Assembly (NCBI GenBank): GCA_964195715.1
Contig: CAXMRU010000199.1
Location: 1-10,151 of the forward strand
From: Benthicola sp964195715
Lineage (GTDB): Bacteria; Gemmatimonadota; Gemmatimonadetes; Palauibacterales; Palauibacteraceae
Length of the DNA: 10,151 nucleotides
Reading direction: 5' to 3'
The notes beneath the pieces are model-generated. The model saw only the letters and a list, made by a program, of their open reading frames with translations, had not been told where the DNA came from and did no database searches. Shown in pieces: positions 1 to 5,748 of this stretch (the first letter of the stretch is position 1; every line of letters begins with the position of its first letter). The position numbers were made by a program, and so were the translations under genes.

Positions 1-1
1 G

Positions 2-793
2 GTCCCGGTGCTGCTAAGCCGGCTTGAGCACAACTGGGCGCGCGGGCACCGCGACGTGCGCCTGTACGAGATCGGAAGCGTATTTCAGGCGCTGGACGAC
101 GCCTCGAGGTCTCGCGAATCCGACGCACATCCGTTCCTGGAAGAGATACGTGTCGCACTGGTGTTGACAGGACTCCGGCTACCGGCGCACTGGAGCGGTT
201 CGGGGGGCGACTTCGAGGTCTGGGATCTCAAGGGCCTTCTCGAGGCGATGACCTCGGAACTGGACCTCGGTGAGATTCACCAGGGTGTGGAGCCCGAGGG
301 AGAGTGGGGGCTTCCGTTCGGGACGGAACGGTGGCTCGGCGAGAATCCACTGTGCATCTTGAAGGCTGGCCGGCAGGTCGGAGTGGCGGGACAGGTACGC
401 TCCGAGGGGGTGGATGCTCCCGTGTGGGCGGCGCCCGTGTTCGCCCTCGAGTTCAAGCTTGACGTGGTGGGGCTGGAAGACCGGCGCGAGTACCGGGACC
501 TTCCGACCTATCCGGCGGTGGCACGTGACCTGGCGCTGGTGCTGGAGCGCGACGTGGCCGCGTCCACCGTGGCCGAAGAGATACGGGCTGCTGCCCCGGC
601 CACACTCGAGTCGCTCAGCCTGTTCGACGTGTACGAGGGCGACAAGATCGGCGGAGGAAAGCGCAGCCTGGCCTGGCGTCTGGTTTTCCGGGCGGAAGAC
701 CGGACGCTGACGGACGATGAGGTGGAGGAGGGATTGAGCTCGATCACCGTCAACCTGGAGAACCGATTCGATGTCAGAATCCGCTCCTCATGA
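2..793 (+). CDS. pheT: Phenylalanine-tRNA ligase beta subunit, C-terminal part (5' end outside window)
   Basis: This is the C-terminal third of the beta subunit of the cytoplasmic alpha2-beta2 enzyme that charges tRNA-Phe. The frame is open from base 2, so the gene begins upstream; the GTG at 8 is internal. Counting from that GTG, residues 4-26 match the end of the catalytic-like core, with the stretch DVRLYEIGSVF typical of PheT. Residues about 165-258 form the FDX-ACB anticodon-binding fold, marked by YPAVARDLALVL, FDVYEG (206-211) and DRTLTDDEV (231-239). The TGA stop at 791-793 lies 23 bases inside the next gene, so translation of the two is probably coupled. The C-terminus looks complete and shows no frameshift. 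The family assignment is very secure. Confidence 0.96.
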   Translation, partial: VPVLLSRLEHNWARGHRDVRLYEIGSVFQALDDASRSRESDAHPFLEEIRVALVLTGLRLPAHWSGSGGDFEVWDLKGLLEAMTSELDLGEIHQGVEPEGEWGLPFGTERWLGENPLCILKAGRQVGVAGQVRSEGVDAPVWAAPVFALEFKLDVVGLEDRREYRDLPTYPAVARDLALVLERDVAASTVAEEIRAAAPATLESLSLFDVYEGDKIGGGKRSLAWRLVFRAEDRTLTDDEVEEGLSSITVNLENRFDVRIRSS

Positions 794-1088
794 TCCCCCC
801 GAAATCGGGAGGGAACTGAGTGCCCTGGAAGAGGGAGTCGGAAAGCTCGTCGCGGAACTCGAGGAGTATCGGAGGCGCGCCTCGGCGGCCGAGGGTGAGC
901 ACGCCCTCCTCACGGGGCTTCTCGAGCGGTCGGGAGTCGAAATATCCGACCCCGCATCCCTGAAGCATCGTCTCCAGGAATTGACGGAGGAGAACTTCCG
1001 CCTGAAGGAGGTCCTGCGAGAGGCGCGTGTCAGGGCCCAGAGACTCCGGGGTCGATTGATCGTGATGGAAGACGAGTCCGCGGGCTGA
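771..1088 (+). CDS. Small coiled-coil protein between pheT and zapA, possibly ZapB-like
   Basis: This is a 105-residue soluble protein with no signal peptide or membrane segment. Two heptad-rich, charged helices are visible: residues about 12-53 (LSALEEGVGKLVAELEEY) and about 64-100 (LKHRLQELTEENFRLKEVL), separated by a short ISDP turn. The ATG at 771 overlaps the end of pheT by 23 bases; a GGAG at 757-760 sits 10 bases upstream. zapA begins 10 bases after the stop, so the genes are almost certainly co-transcribed. From memory, Bacteroidota-type genomes also carry a short coiled-coil gene at this place. ZapB is a coiled-coil partner of ZapA at the Z-ring, so a divisome role is a reasonable inference, but similarity to ZapB itself cannot be shown here. 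I am confident that it is a gene and unsure of its function. Confidence 0.8.
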   Translation: MSESAPHDPPEIGRELSALEEGVGKLVAELEEYRRRASAAEGEHALLTGLLERSGVEISDPASLKHRLQELTEENFRLKEVLREARVRAQRLRGRLIVMEDESAG

Positions 1089-1093
1089 GGAGG
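1088..1093 (+). promoter_or_regulatory. Ribosome binding site of zapA
   Basis: AGGAGG lies 5 bases upstream of the ATG at 1099 and overlaps the stop codon of the preceding coiled-coil gene. It fixes the zapA start and shows that this organism uses consensus Shine-Dalgarno sites. Confidence 0.8.
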
Positions 1094-1098
1094 TTTCG

Positions 1099-1398
1099 AT
1101 GAGCGAAGGTAACGAGAAATCCACGGTTCGAGTCACGATCTTCGGCGAAGAGTACGCGATTCGGACGGATATGGGGCAGGAGTATACGCTGGGTTGCGCC
1201 AGGCACGTGGACGACGCCGTGCAGCAGGCCCACGTCCGGGGCCAGGTTGCGGAGCCGCAAAGGGCTGCCGTGCTAGCGGCTCTGCAGATCACGGATGAGC
1301 TGTTTCGGAACCGCGCTGCCCTGGCCGAGCAATCTGACAATGTGCTAGGCCGACTGATGGAGCTCCGGAAGCGGGTGGATGAGGCGGTCCAGGGCTGA
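1099..1398 (+). CDS. zapA: Cell division protein ZapA
   Basis: ZapA is a cytoplasmic protein that bundles and cross-links FtsZ filaments at the Z-ring. The 99-residue length is close to the family norm (about 100-110). Residues 9-45 form the small head domain, starting with VRVTIFGEEYAIRTD. Residues 56-68 (AAVLAALQITDEL) match the conserved junction into the C-terminal dimerising coiled coil, about 60-97. The start is fixed by the AGGAGG at 1088-1093. It follows the small coiled-coil gene by 10 bases and precedes the candidate 6S RNA. The zapA-6S RNA neighbourhood is also found in Escherichia coli, which supports both calls. No damage is seen. Confidence 0.92.
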   Translation: MSEGNEKSTVRVTIFGEEYAIRTDMGQEYTLGCARHVDDAVQQAHVRGQVAEPQRAAVLAALQITDELFRNRAALAEQSDNVLGRLMELRKRVDEAVQG

Positions 1399-1416
1399 CA
1401 GGTTGAGGAAGAAGTC

Positions 1417-1626
1417 CAGCGGACAGTATTGCGCGAGCCATGACCCCTGCGCGTGATTACCGCACCTCTTGAGCGACCTGCGAGAGCGGTGGCTTGCGGA
1501 GGGCTGACCGACCGGACAACTTAAAGTAGTGCCATCGAGGTGGTGCTGGCTATCGATAACGGTCGAGTTGACGAATAGATCGCACGGCACGTGGGGCAGG
1601 TATCGCGCCTTGAATGCCGTTGTGTC
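1417..1626 (+). ncRNA. ssrS: Candidate 6S RNA
   Basis: This non-coding stretch downstream of zapA can fold into the rod shape of 6S RNA, which mimics an open promoter and sequesters the housekeeping RNA polymerase holoenzyme. Hand folding pairs 1417-1421 with 1618-1622, 1426-1430 with 1613-1617, 1431-1436 with 1603-1608, 1437-1439 with 1599-1601, 1444-1447 (CCCC) with 1593-1596 (GGGG), 1452-1455 with 1588-1591, and 1460-1462 with 1585-1587. Inside lies a large, less paired region, then an outer arm pairing 1506-1510 with 1560-1564. An apical hairpin pairs 1528-1535 with 1540-1547. A strong terminator follows at 1629. The position after zapA is the known 6S location in several phyla. The ends are approximate to about 10 bases. 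I made no covariance search, so another structured RNA remains possible. Confidence 0.7.
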
Positions 1627-1628
1627 GG

Positions 1629-1668
1629 GCCGGCGGGGCCTCGGAGAGGCCGCCGGCTTTTTGCTTTT
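1629..1668 (+). terminator. Intrinsic terminator after the 6S RNA candidate
   Basis: GCCGGC (1629-1634) pairs with GCCGGC (1652-1657) and GGCCTC (1637-1642) with GAGGCC (1646-1651). There is a GG bulge in the left arm and a GGA loop. Five T (1658-1662), then GC and four T follow. This is a textbook Rho-independent terminator. It should end the pheT-zapA-6S transcript, so rny probably has its own promoter in 1669-1770. Confidence 0.9.
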
Positions 1669-1772
1669 CAGCCGCTGAGGGTCGATGACGAGCGGGTCGT
1701 GAAACGGCGATCGAACATGAAGATCGCGGGCTCAGCTCTCCAACTTGCGCATGAATATAGATGGAGTCAGCG
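1669..1772 (+). promoter_or_regulatory. rny leader region, promoter not resolved
   Basis: These 104 bases lie between the 6S terminator and rny and must hold the rny promoter if the terminator is efficient. I find no convincing -35/-10 pair. A 6-bp stem, GCGATC (1707-1712) with GATCGC (1722-1727) around a 9-base loop, is the only clear secondary structure. With the 6S RNA and its terminator, it fills the 374-base gap between zapA and rny; no protein-coding gene is supported in that gap. Confidence 0.4.
1763..1766 (+). promoter_or_regulatory. Ribosome binding site deciding the rny start
   Basis: GGAG lies 6 bases before the ATG at 1773. The in-frame ATG at 1761 overlaps this site and has no Shine-Dalgarno sequence before it, so the shorter start is preferred. 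Confidence 0.7.
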
Positions 1773-3335
1773 ATGGAGAACCTGATCACTATCCTCGCCG
1801 CGGCCGTCGCGCTCGTGGTGGGCATTATCGGAGGCCGAGCACTCGAGGTCCGGCGGGCAAGAGGAGCCCGGCGCACCGGTGAGGAAGAGGCCGCCGGCAT
1901 CCTCGAAGCTGCCAGAGTCGAGGCCGACAATCTGAAGCGAGCGGCCGAACTTACGGGTAAGGAAGAGGGCTATCGACTCAAGCAGGAGCTGGTTGACGAG
2001 GCTGAGCAGCGGCGCTCGGAGATCGATAAGATCGAAAAGCGGCTGAGCGAGCGGGAAGATGGTCTCGGGCGCAAGCTGGACGTGCTGGATCAGCGCCAGG
2101 AGCGTGTCGAGAAGAGGGAAGAGGAGGTCAGTCAGCGGCGGGATGAGCTAAAGGCCACGCAGGATGAGCTGGAGTCCGAGCGGCGTGAGCTCAGAGGAAG
2201 ACTCGAGAAGATCGCTGGGCTGACCGTGAAGGAAGCCCGAGCCGAACTGATCAACCGGATCGAGGACGAGGCGAAGGCCGAGGCTGCACGTACCGTGCGA
2301 GACCTCAGGGACCGGGCCCGGCAAGAGGCCGAGCGGGAAGCCCGCAAGATTATCGCCATGTCCATCCAGCGCCTCGCGGTGGATCACTCATCCGACATCA
2401 CCGTCTCCGTTGTTCCTCTCCCGAGTGATGACATGAAGGGGCGTATCATCGGTAGGGAAGGCCGGAACATCCGCTCCTTCGAAGCTGCGACGGGTGTCGA
2501 CGTCGTGGTCGACGACACTCCTGAGGCTGTGATTCTGTCCAGCTTCGACCCCATACGCCGGGAAGTCGCGCGAATCGCGATGGAACGCCTCGTCGTCGAC
2601 GGGCGCATTCACCCAGGGCGTATTGAGGAGGTCGTGGAAAAGGCGGGGGAGGACGTCAAGGGGGAAATGAAGGAGGCGGCGGAGGAAGTCCTGTACGATC
2701 TGGGCATTCACGACCTTCCGGAATCACTCATCGAGGTGCTGGGCAACCTGAAGTTCCGGACCAGCTATGGCCAGAACCAGCTGATGCACGCTCGGGAGGT
2801 CGCTCTGCTGGCTGCCAACATGGCCGCGGAGCTCGGTGTGGATGTCGAAATGTGCAAGCGCATGGGGCTACTGCACGACATCGGGAAGGGCCTGACACAC
2901 CAGCAGGAGGGCAGCCACGTCGAGATCGGCTACGAGCTGTGCAAGCTGGCGGGAGAAAAGGAACCCGTGCTCAACGCGATCAAGGCTCACCACGGTGAGG
3001 AGCCTGCACGTTACCCGGAGACGTTCCTCGTTACGGCTGCTGACGCGATATCGGGAGCAAGACCCGGAGCCCGGCGCGAGTCGTTCGAGCACTACGTCAA
3101 GCGGCTCGAAAAGCTCGAGGAAATCGCGCGGTCCTACACAGGCGTTTCGAAGGTATATGCCATCCAGGCGGGTCGGGAGATCCGCATCATGGTTATGCCG
3201 GAGAAGGTGACGGACGAGGAAATGGCGGTTCTCAGCGAAAAAACTGCGAGCCGCATCGAAGAGGAGCTGCAGTATCCGGGTCAGATCAAGGTCGTCGTGG
3301 TCCGGGAGACTCGGGCCGTCAACTTCGCCAGGTAA
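1773..3335 (+). CDS. rny: Ribonuclease Y
   Basis: RNase Y is a membrane-anchored endoribonuclease that starts mRNA decay and processing. The protein has 520 residues, the usual family length. Order: N-terminal membrane helix (about 4-22, ITILAAAVALVVGIIGG); a long, highly charged coiled coil (about 30-190); a KH RNA-binding domain with GRIIGREG at 223-230; then an HD phosphohydrolase domain. The HD domain has H339, the LLHDIGK motif with H368-D369, and a second HH pair at 406-407 (AHHGE), followed by the ADAISGARPG segment. These are the expected metal ligands. The start at 1773 is preferred over the ATG at 1761 because of GGAG at 1763-1766. The gene stands alone between the 6S terminator and a 66-base gap before folD. 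No anomaly is seen. Confidence 0.97.
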   Translation: MENLITILAAAVALVVGIIGGRALEVRRARGARRTGEEEAAGILEAARVEADNLKRAAELTGKEEGYRLKQELVDEAEQRRSEIDKIEKRLSEREDGLGRKLDVLDQRQERVEKREEEVSQRRDELKATQDELESERRELRGRLEKIAGLTVKEARAELINRIEDEAKAEAARTVRDLRDRARQEAEREARKIIAMSIQRLAVDHSSDITVSVVPLPSDDMKGRIIGREGRNIRSFEAATGVDVVVDDTPEAVILSSFDPIRREVARIAMERLVVDGRIHPGRIEEVVEKAGEDVKGEMKEAAEEVLYDLGIHDLPESLIEVLGNLKFRTSYGQNQLMHAREVALLAANMAAELGVDVEMCKRMGLLHDIGKGLTHQQEGSHVEIGYELCKLAGEKEPVLNAIKAHHGEEPARYPETFLVTAADAISGARPGARRESFEHYVKRLEKLEEIARSYTGVSKVYAIQAGREIRIMVMPEKVTDEEMAVLSEKTASRIEEELQYPGQIKVVVVRETRAVNFAR

Positions 3336-3337
3336 GC

Positions 3338-3372
3338 GGCCGGCGTTCGTAACGCGGCCACCCAGGGTTTTT
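3338..3372 (+). other. Stem-loop in the rny-folD gap, possible weak terminator
   Basis: GGCC (3338-3341) and GCGTT (3343-3347) pair with AACGC (3351-3355) and GGCC (3356-3359) around a CGT loop, with one bulged G. A run of five T (3368-3372) begins 8 bases after the stem, too far for a standard intrinsic terminator. It may be an attenuator, a processing site or a 3'-end stabiliser for rny mRNA. Confidence 0.35.
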
Positions 3373-3391
3373 CAGCAACCTGATAGCTGCC

Positions 3392-3396
3392 AGGAG
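3392..3396 (+). promoter_or_regulatory. Ribosome binding site deciding the folD start
   Basis: AGGAG lies 5 bases before the ATG at 3402. An in-frame GTG at 3396 overlaps this site and would have no site of its own, so 3402 is the start. Confidence 0.8.
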
Positions 3397-3401
3397 TGAT
3401 C

Positions 3402-4292
3402 ATGTCTGCTCAGATCATAGATGGGAAAGCGATCTCACAGACCGTTCGAGACGAGGTGAAGCAGGAGGTCGACGAGCTCAAGGACGAGGGGGTGGAACCG
3501 TGCCTCGCGGTTATGCTGGTCGGAGACAGTCCGGCTTCGAGTGTGTACGTCGGAATGAAGGAGAAGAAGTGCGCCGAGGTCGGAATCAAGGCGGTGGACA
3601 AGCGGCTTCCGGTTGAGACGCCTGAGGAAGAGATCCTCTTGATCCTGGACTCGTGGAACGCCGATCCTTCGATTCACGGCATCCTGGTCCAGCTGCCCCT
3701 TCCCGATCACGTGGACGAGAAGACCGTGATGGAGTGCATCAGTCCGGCGAAGGACGCTGACGGCTTCCATCCGCTCAACGTTGGCCGGATGGCCAGCGGA
3801 GACCCGGACGCATTCCGGCCGTGCACGCCGGCCGGGATCCAGGTGATGCTCAAGCACATCGGCTACGATCCCGCCGGACAGCACGCGGTGATCGTCGGGC
3901 GCTCCAACATCGTGGGCCGGCCGATGGCGACGATCCTGTCTCAGAAGCAGCCGTTCGCCAACGCGACGGTCACTATCGCCCACAGCCGATCCAAGGACCT
4001 GGGAGCCATCACCCGTCTCGCGGACCTGCTCATCGTGGCCGTTGGGTGGCCTGAGGCAGTGACCGGCGACATGGTCTCCGAGGGCACGGTCGTCATCGAT
4101 GTGGGGGTCAACCGGGTGGATGACGAGTCGAGAGAGCGCGGTTACCGACTGGTCGGCGATGTCGCCTACGACGAGGTTGCTGAAAAGGCATCATGGATCA
4201 CTCCGGTCCCGGGTGGGGTGGGTCCGATGACGATCGCCATGCTTCTCATGAACACCGTAAGCGCTGCCCGCCGGCTCTCCGCGGCCGACTGA
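3402..4292 (+). CDS. folD: Bifunctional methylenetetrahydrofolate dehydrogenase/methenyltetrahydrofolate cyclohydrolase
   Basis: FolD is a cytoplasmic enzyme that interconverts 5,10-methylene-, 5,10-methenyl- and 10-formyl-tetrahydrofolate. It feeds purine and formyl-methionine synthesis and produces NADPH in most members. The protein has 296 residues, a typical length. The N-terminal catalytic domain has YVGMKEKKC with the catalytic lysine K53, VQLPLP with Q97, and KDADGFHP with D120. The dinucleotide-binding domain has GRSNIVGRP at 166-174, and the C-terminal signature PVPGGVGPMT lies at 268-277. The start is set by AGGAG at 3392-3396. It probably heads the operon folD-xseA-xseB-ispA-nadK-recN; folD next to xseA is a common bacterial arrangement. 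All key residues are present. Confidence 0.97.
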   Translation: MSAQIIDGKAISQTVRDEVKQEVDELKDEGVEPCLAVMLVGDSPASSVYVGMKEKKCAEVGIKAVDKRLPVETPEEEILLILDSWNADPSIHGILVQLPLPDHVDEKTVMECISPAKDADGFHPLNVGRMASGDPDAFRPCTPAGIQVMLKHIGYDPAGQHAVIVGRSNIVGRPMATILSQKQPFANATVTIAHSRSKDLGAITRLADLLIVAVGWPEAVTGDMVSEGTVVIDVGVNRVDDESRERGYRLVGDVAYDEVAEKASWITPVPGGVGPMTIAMLLMNTVSAARRLSAAD

Positions 4293-5491
4293 GGGAGAGC
4301 AAGATCCAGGGGGCGGGATCGGCGGCTGAGCCGGGTCGGAGTCCAGCGACCGCCGTACCGGTTTCGGAGGTTAACGCCGCCGTACGGAAAATCCTCGAGA
4401 CCTCGTTCGCTCCTCTCTGGGTAAGGGGGGAGATCGGCCGTTGGCGGCGCCACGGGTCCGGCCACTGCTACTTCGCTCTGCGGGACGCTGACGCGCAGAT
4501 CGACTGCGTCATGTTTCGCTCCGATGCGCGCGGGCTTCCGACGGACCCGGATGACGGGATGGAAGTATGCGCGCTGGGCCGTCTCACGCTGTACGAAGCT
4601 GGCGGCAAGTATCAGCTCGTCGTTCGCTCTCTCGAGGCGCGCGGTGAGGGTCTGTGGCGCCTCGCGTTCGAGAAGCTGCGGGCTCGTCTTGCCTCCGAGG
4701 GACTCCTGGACCCCGAGCGCAAGCGACCCCTGCCGACGGTCCCCGCCCGGGTGGCCGTGGTTACCTCGCGTTCCGGCGCGGCGGTGCGCGACGTCATCGC
4801 GGTCATTCGACGCCGGGCCCCGTGGACCCGGATCCTCGTGTCCAGTTGCCGTGTCCAGGGACGCGAGGCGGCGCCAGAGATCGTCACCGCGCTGGAGCGA
4901 ATCGGACGTGACGGTTCCGCCGATGTGGTCATCGTCACTCGCGGGGGGGGCTCGGTCGAGGACCTGTGGGCGTTCAACGAAGAATCCGTCGCCCGCGCCA
5001 TCGTGTCGTGTCCCATGCCTGTCGTCTCGGCGGTCGGGCACGAGATCGACTTCACCATCGCCGACCTGGTGGCCGATCTCAGGGCCCCGACTCCGTCGGC
5101 TGCTGCCGAGACGGTCGTGCCCGATGGAGGAGTCCTGACGGCTCACCTGAGGGGGCTCGGCGACGGGCTGACGAAGGCCCTCCGCGGAGTCGTACTGCGC
5201 GGCCGCGAGCGTTCGGAGGAGGACGCCCGCCAGCTGATCCAGGCGACTCACCAGGTGTTGTCCGTGAAGTCAGCCGGGATCGCCGTCGCGGCGGGCCGGC
5301 TCGAAGCTCTCAGTCCATTAGCCACTCTGGGCAGGGGATATGCCGTTGCACTCCGCGAGGATGGAACGGTGCTGCGCACGGGCAGCATGTTTTCGGTGGG
5401 GGAGAAATTCGATCTGAGGGTGGTGGACGCGCGCGTCGAGTGTAGAGTAGAGGGGGTCCGGGGCCTCCCGGCCGACAGCGAGGACGAATGA
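4193..5491 (+). CDS. xseA: Exodeoxyribonuclease VII large subunit (start uncertain)
   Basis: XseA is the catalytic subunit of exonuclease VII, which degrades single-stranded DNA from both ends. The interval uses the only in-frame ATG near the beginning, giving 432 residues, but it overlaps folD by 100 bases and adds about 45 residues to the usual N-terminus. The true start is more likely at 4289-4330; an ATC at 4304 has GGGAG 6 bases upstream. Numbered from 4193, an OB-fold spans about 57-155 (VSEVNAAVRKILE, LWVRGEIGRW). The nuclease domain has D200, R250 in RGGGSVEDLWAFN, and H283 and D286 in GHEIDFTIADLVADLRAPTP. Their spacing equals that of E. coli D155, R205, H238 and D241 as I remember them. 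The C-terminal segment LSPLATLGRGYAV is at 373-385. The helical region after the active site looks shorter than in E. coli. The stop overlaps xseB by four bases. Confidence 0.93.
   Translation: MDHSGPGWGGSDDDRHASHEHRKRCPPALRGRLRESKIQGAGSAAEPGRSPATAVPVSEVNAAVRKILETSFAPLWVRGEIGRWRRHGSGHCYFALRDADAQIDCVMFRSDARGLPTDPDDGMEVCALGRLTLYEAGGKYQLVVRSLEARGEGLWRLAFEKLRARLASEGLLDPERKRPLPTVPARVAVVTSRSGAAVRDVIAVIRRRAPWTRILVSSCRVQGREAAPEIVTALERIGRDGSADVVIVTRGGGSVEDLWAFNEESVARAIVSCPMPVVSAVGHEIDFTIADLVADLRAPTPSAAAETVVPDGGVLTAHLRGLGDGLTKALRGVVLRGRERSEEDARQLIQATHQVLSVKSAGIAVAAGRLEALSPLATLGRGYAVALREDGTVLRTGSMFSVGEKFDLRVVDARVECRVEGVRGLPADSEDE
4293..4297 (+). promoter_or_regulatory. Possible ribosome binding site for an AUC start of xseA
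   Basis: GGGAG directly follows the folD stop codon and lies 6 bases before an in-frame ATC at 4304. No AUG, GUG or UUG follows in frame until the ATG at 4511, which is inside the OB-fold. The site therefore suggests initiation at a rare codon, or at the CTG at 4289 that overlaps the folD stop. Confidence 0.4.
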
Positions 5492-5748
5492 ACGAGCACG
5501 AAGACACATTTGAGAGCGCGTTGACGGAACTCGAGAGCATCGTGGACTCCCTGGAACGGGATGATCTGGAGTTGGATCAGGCGCTCACCCTGTTTGAGCG
5601 CGGCATCGAGAGGTTGCGAGTCGCGGCCGGGTTCCTCGACGCGGCGCACGGGCGGGTGGAAGAGCTCGTGCAGGATGCAGCCGGGTCGCTGGACATCGTC
5701 CCCATGGAGATCGGGGAACAGGATTCAAACGAGCCCGGTGTCGGATGA
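5488..5748 (+). CDS. xseB: Exodeoxyribonuclease VII small subunit
   Basis: XseB is the small, all-helical, non-catalytic subunit that binds the XseA helical arm. The protein has 86 residues, normal for the family. The core signature spans residues about 8-60: FESALTELESIVDSLERDDL, then LDQALTLFERGIERL, then a second helix ending near EELV. The tail (residues 66-86) is acidic and probably disordered. The ATG shares an ATGA overlap with the xseA stop, which implies translational coupling and matched expression of the two subunits. ispA starts within its last 11 bases. No anomaly is seen. Confidence 0.95.
   Translation: MNEHEDTFESALTELESIVDSLERDDLELDQALTLFERGIERLRVAAGFLDAAHGRVEELVQDAAGSLDIVPMEIGEQDSNEPGVG

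Noticed and set aside
774..1340. Antisense open frame of 188 codons opposite the coiled-coil gene and zapA
   Set aside because: Both opposite genes are well supported, and the reverse translation has no domain features.
1403..1431. TTGAGG and GTATTG spaced 17 bases apart as a promoter for the 6S RNA
   Set aside because: The -10 match is poor, and the resulting start would remove the left half of the proposed closing stem.
1733..1761. TATAGA at 1756-1761 as a -10 element for rny
   Set aside because: There is no -35 partner, and transcription would start after or at the ribosome binding site.
1591..1785. Small plus-strand open frame of 64 codons before rny
   Set aside because: It runs through the 6S 3' arm and the intrinsic terminator stem and has no ribosome binding site.
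1550..1930. Antisense open frame spanning the 6S candidate and the rny start
   Set aside because: It crosses a terminator and a promoter region, its composition is low-complexity, and rny on the plus strand is certain.
4166..5251. Open frame of 361 codons antisense to xseA
   Set aside because: It lies wholly opposite folD and xseA, is rich in R, D, G and P as expected from GC-rich shadow frames, and shows no recognisable domain.
5561..5737. N-terminal extension of the ispA frame to an ATG-type start at 5561
   Set aside because: It would add 59 residues encoded inside xseB, of R/S/W/P-rich shadow composition; the prenyl synthase homology begins after 5738.
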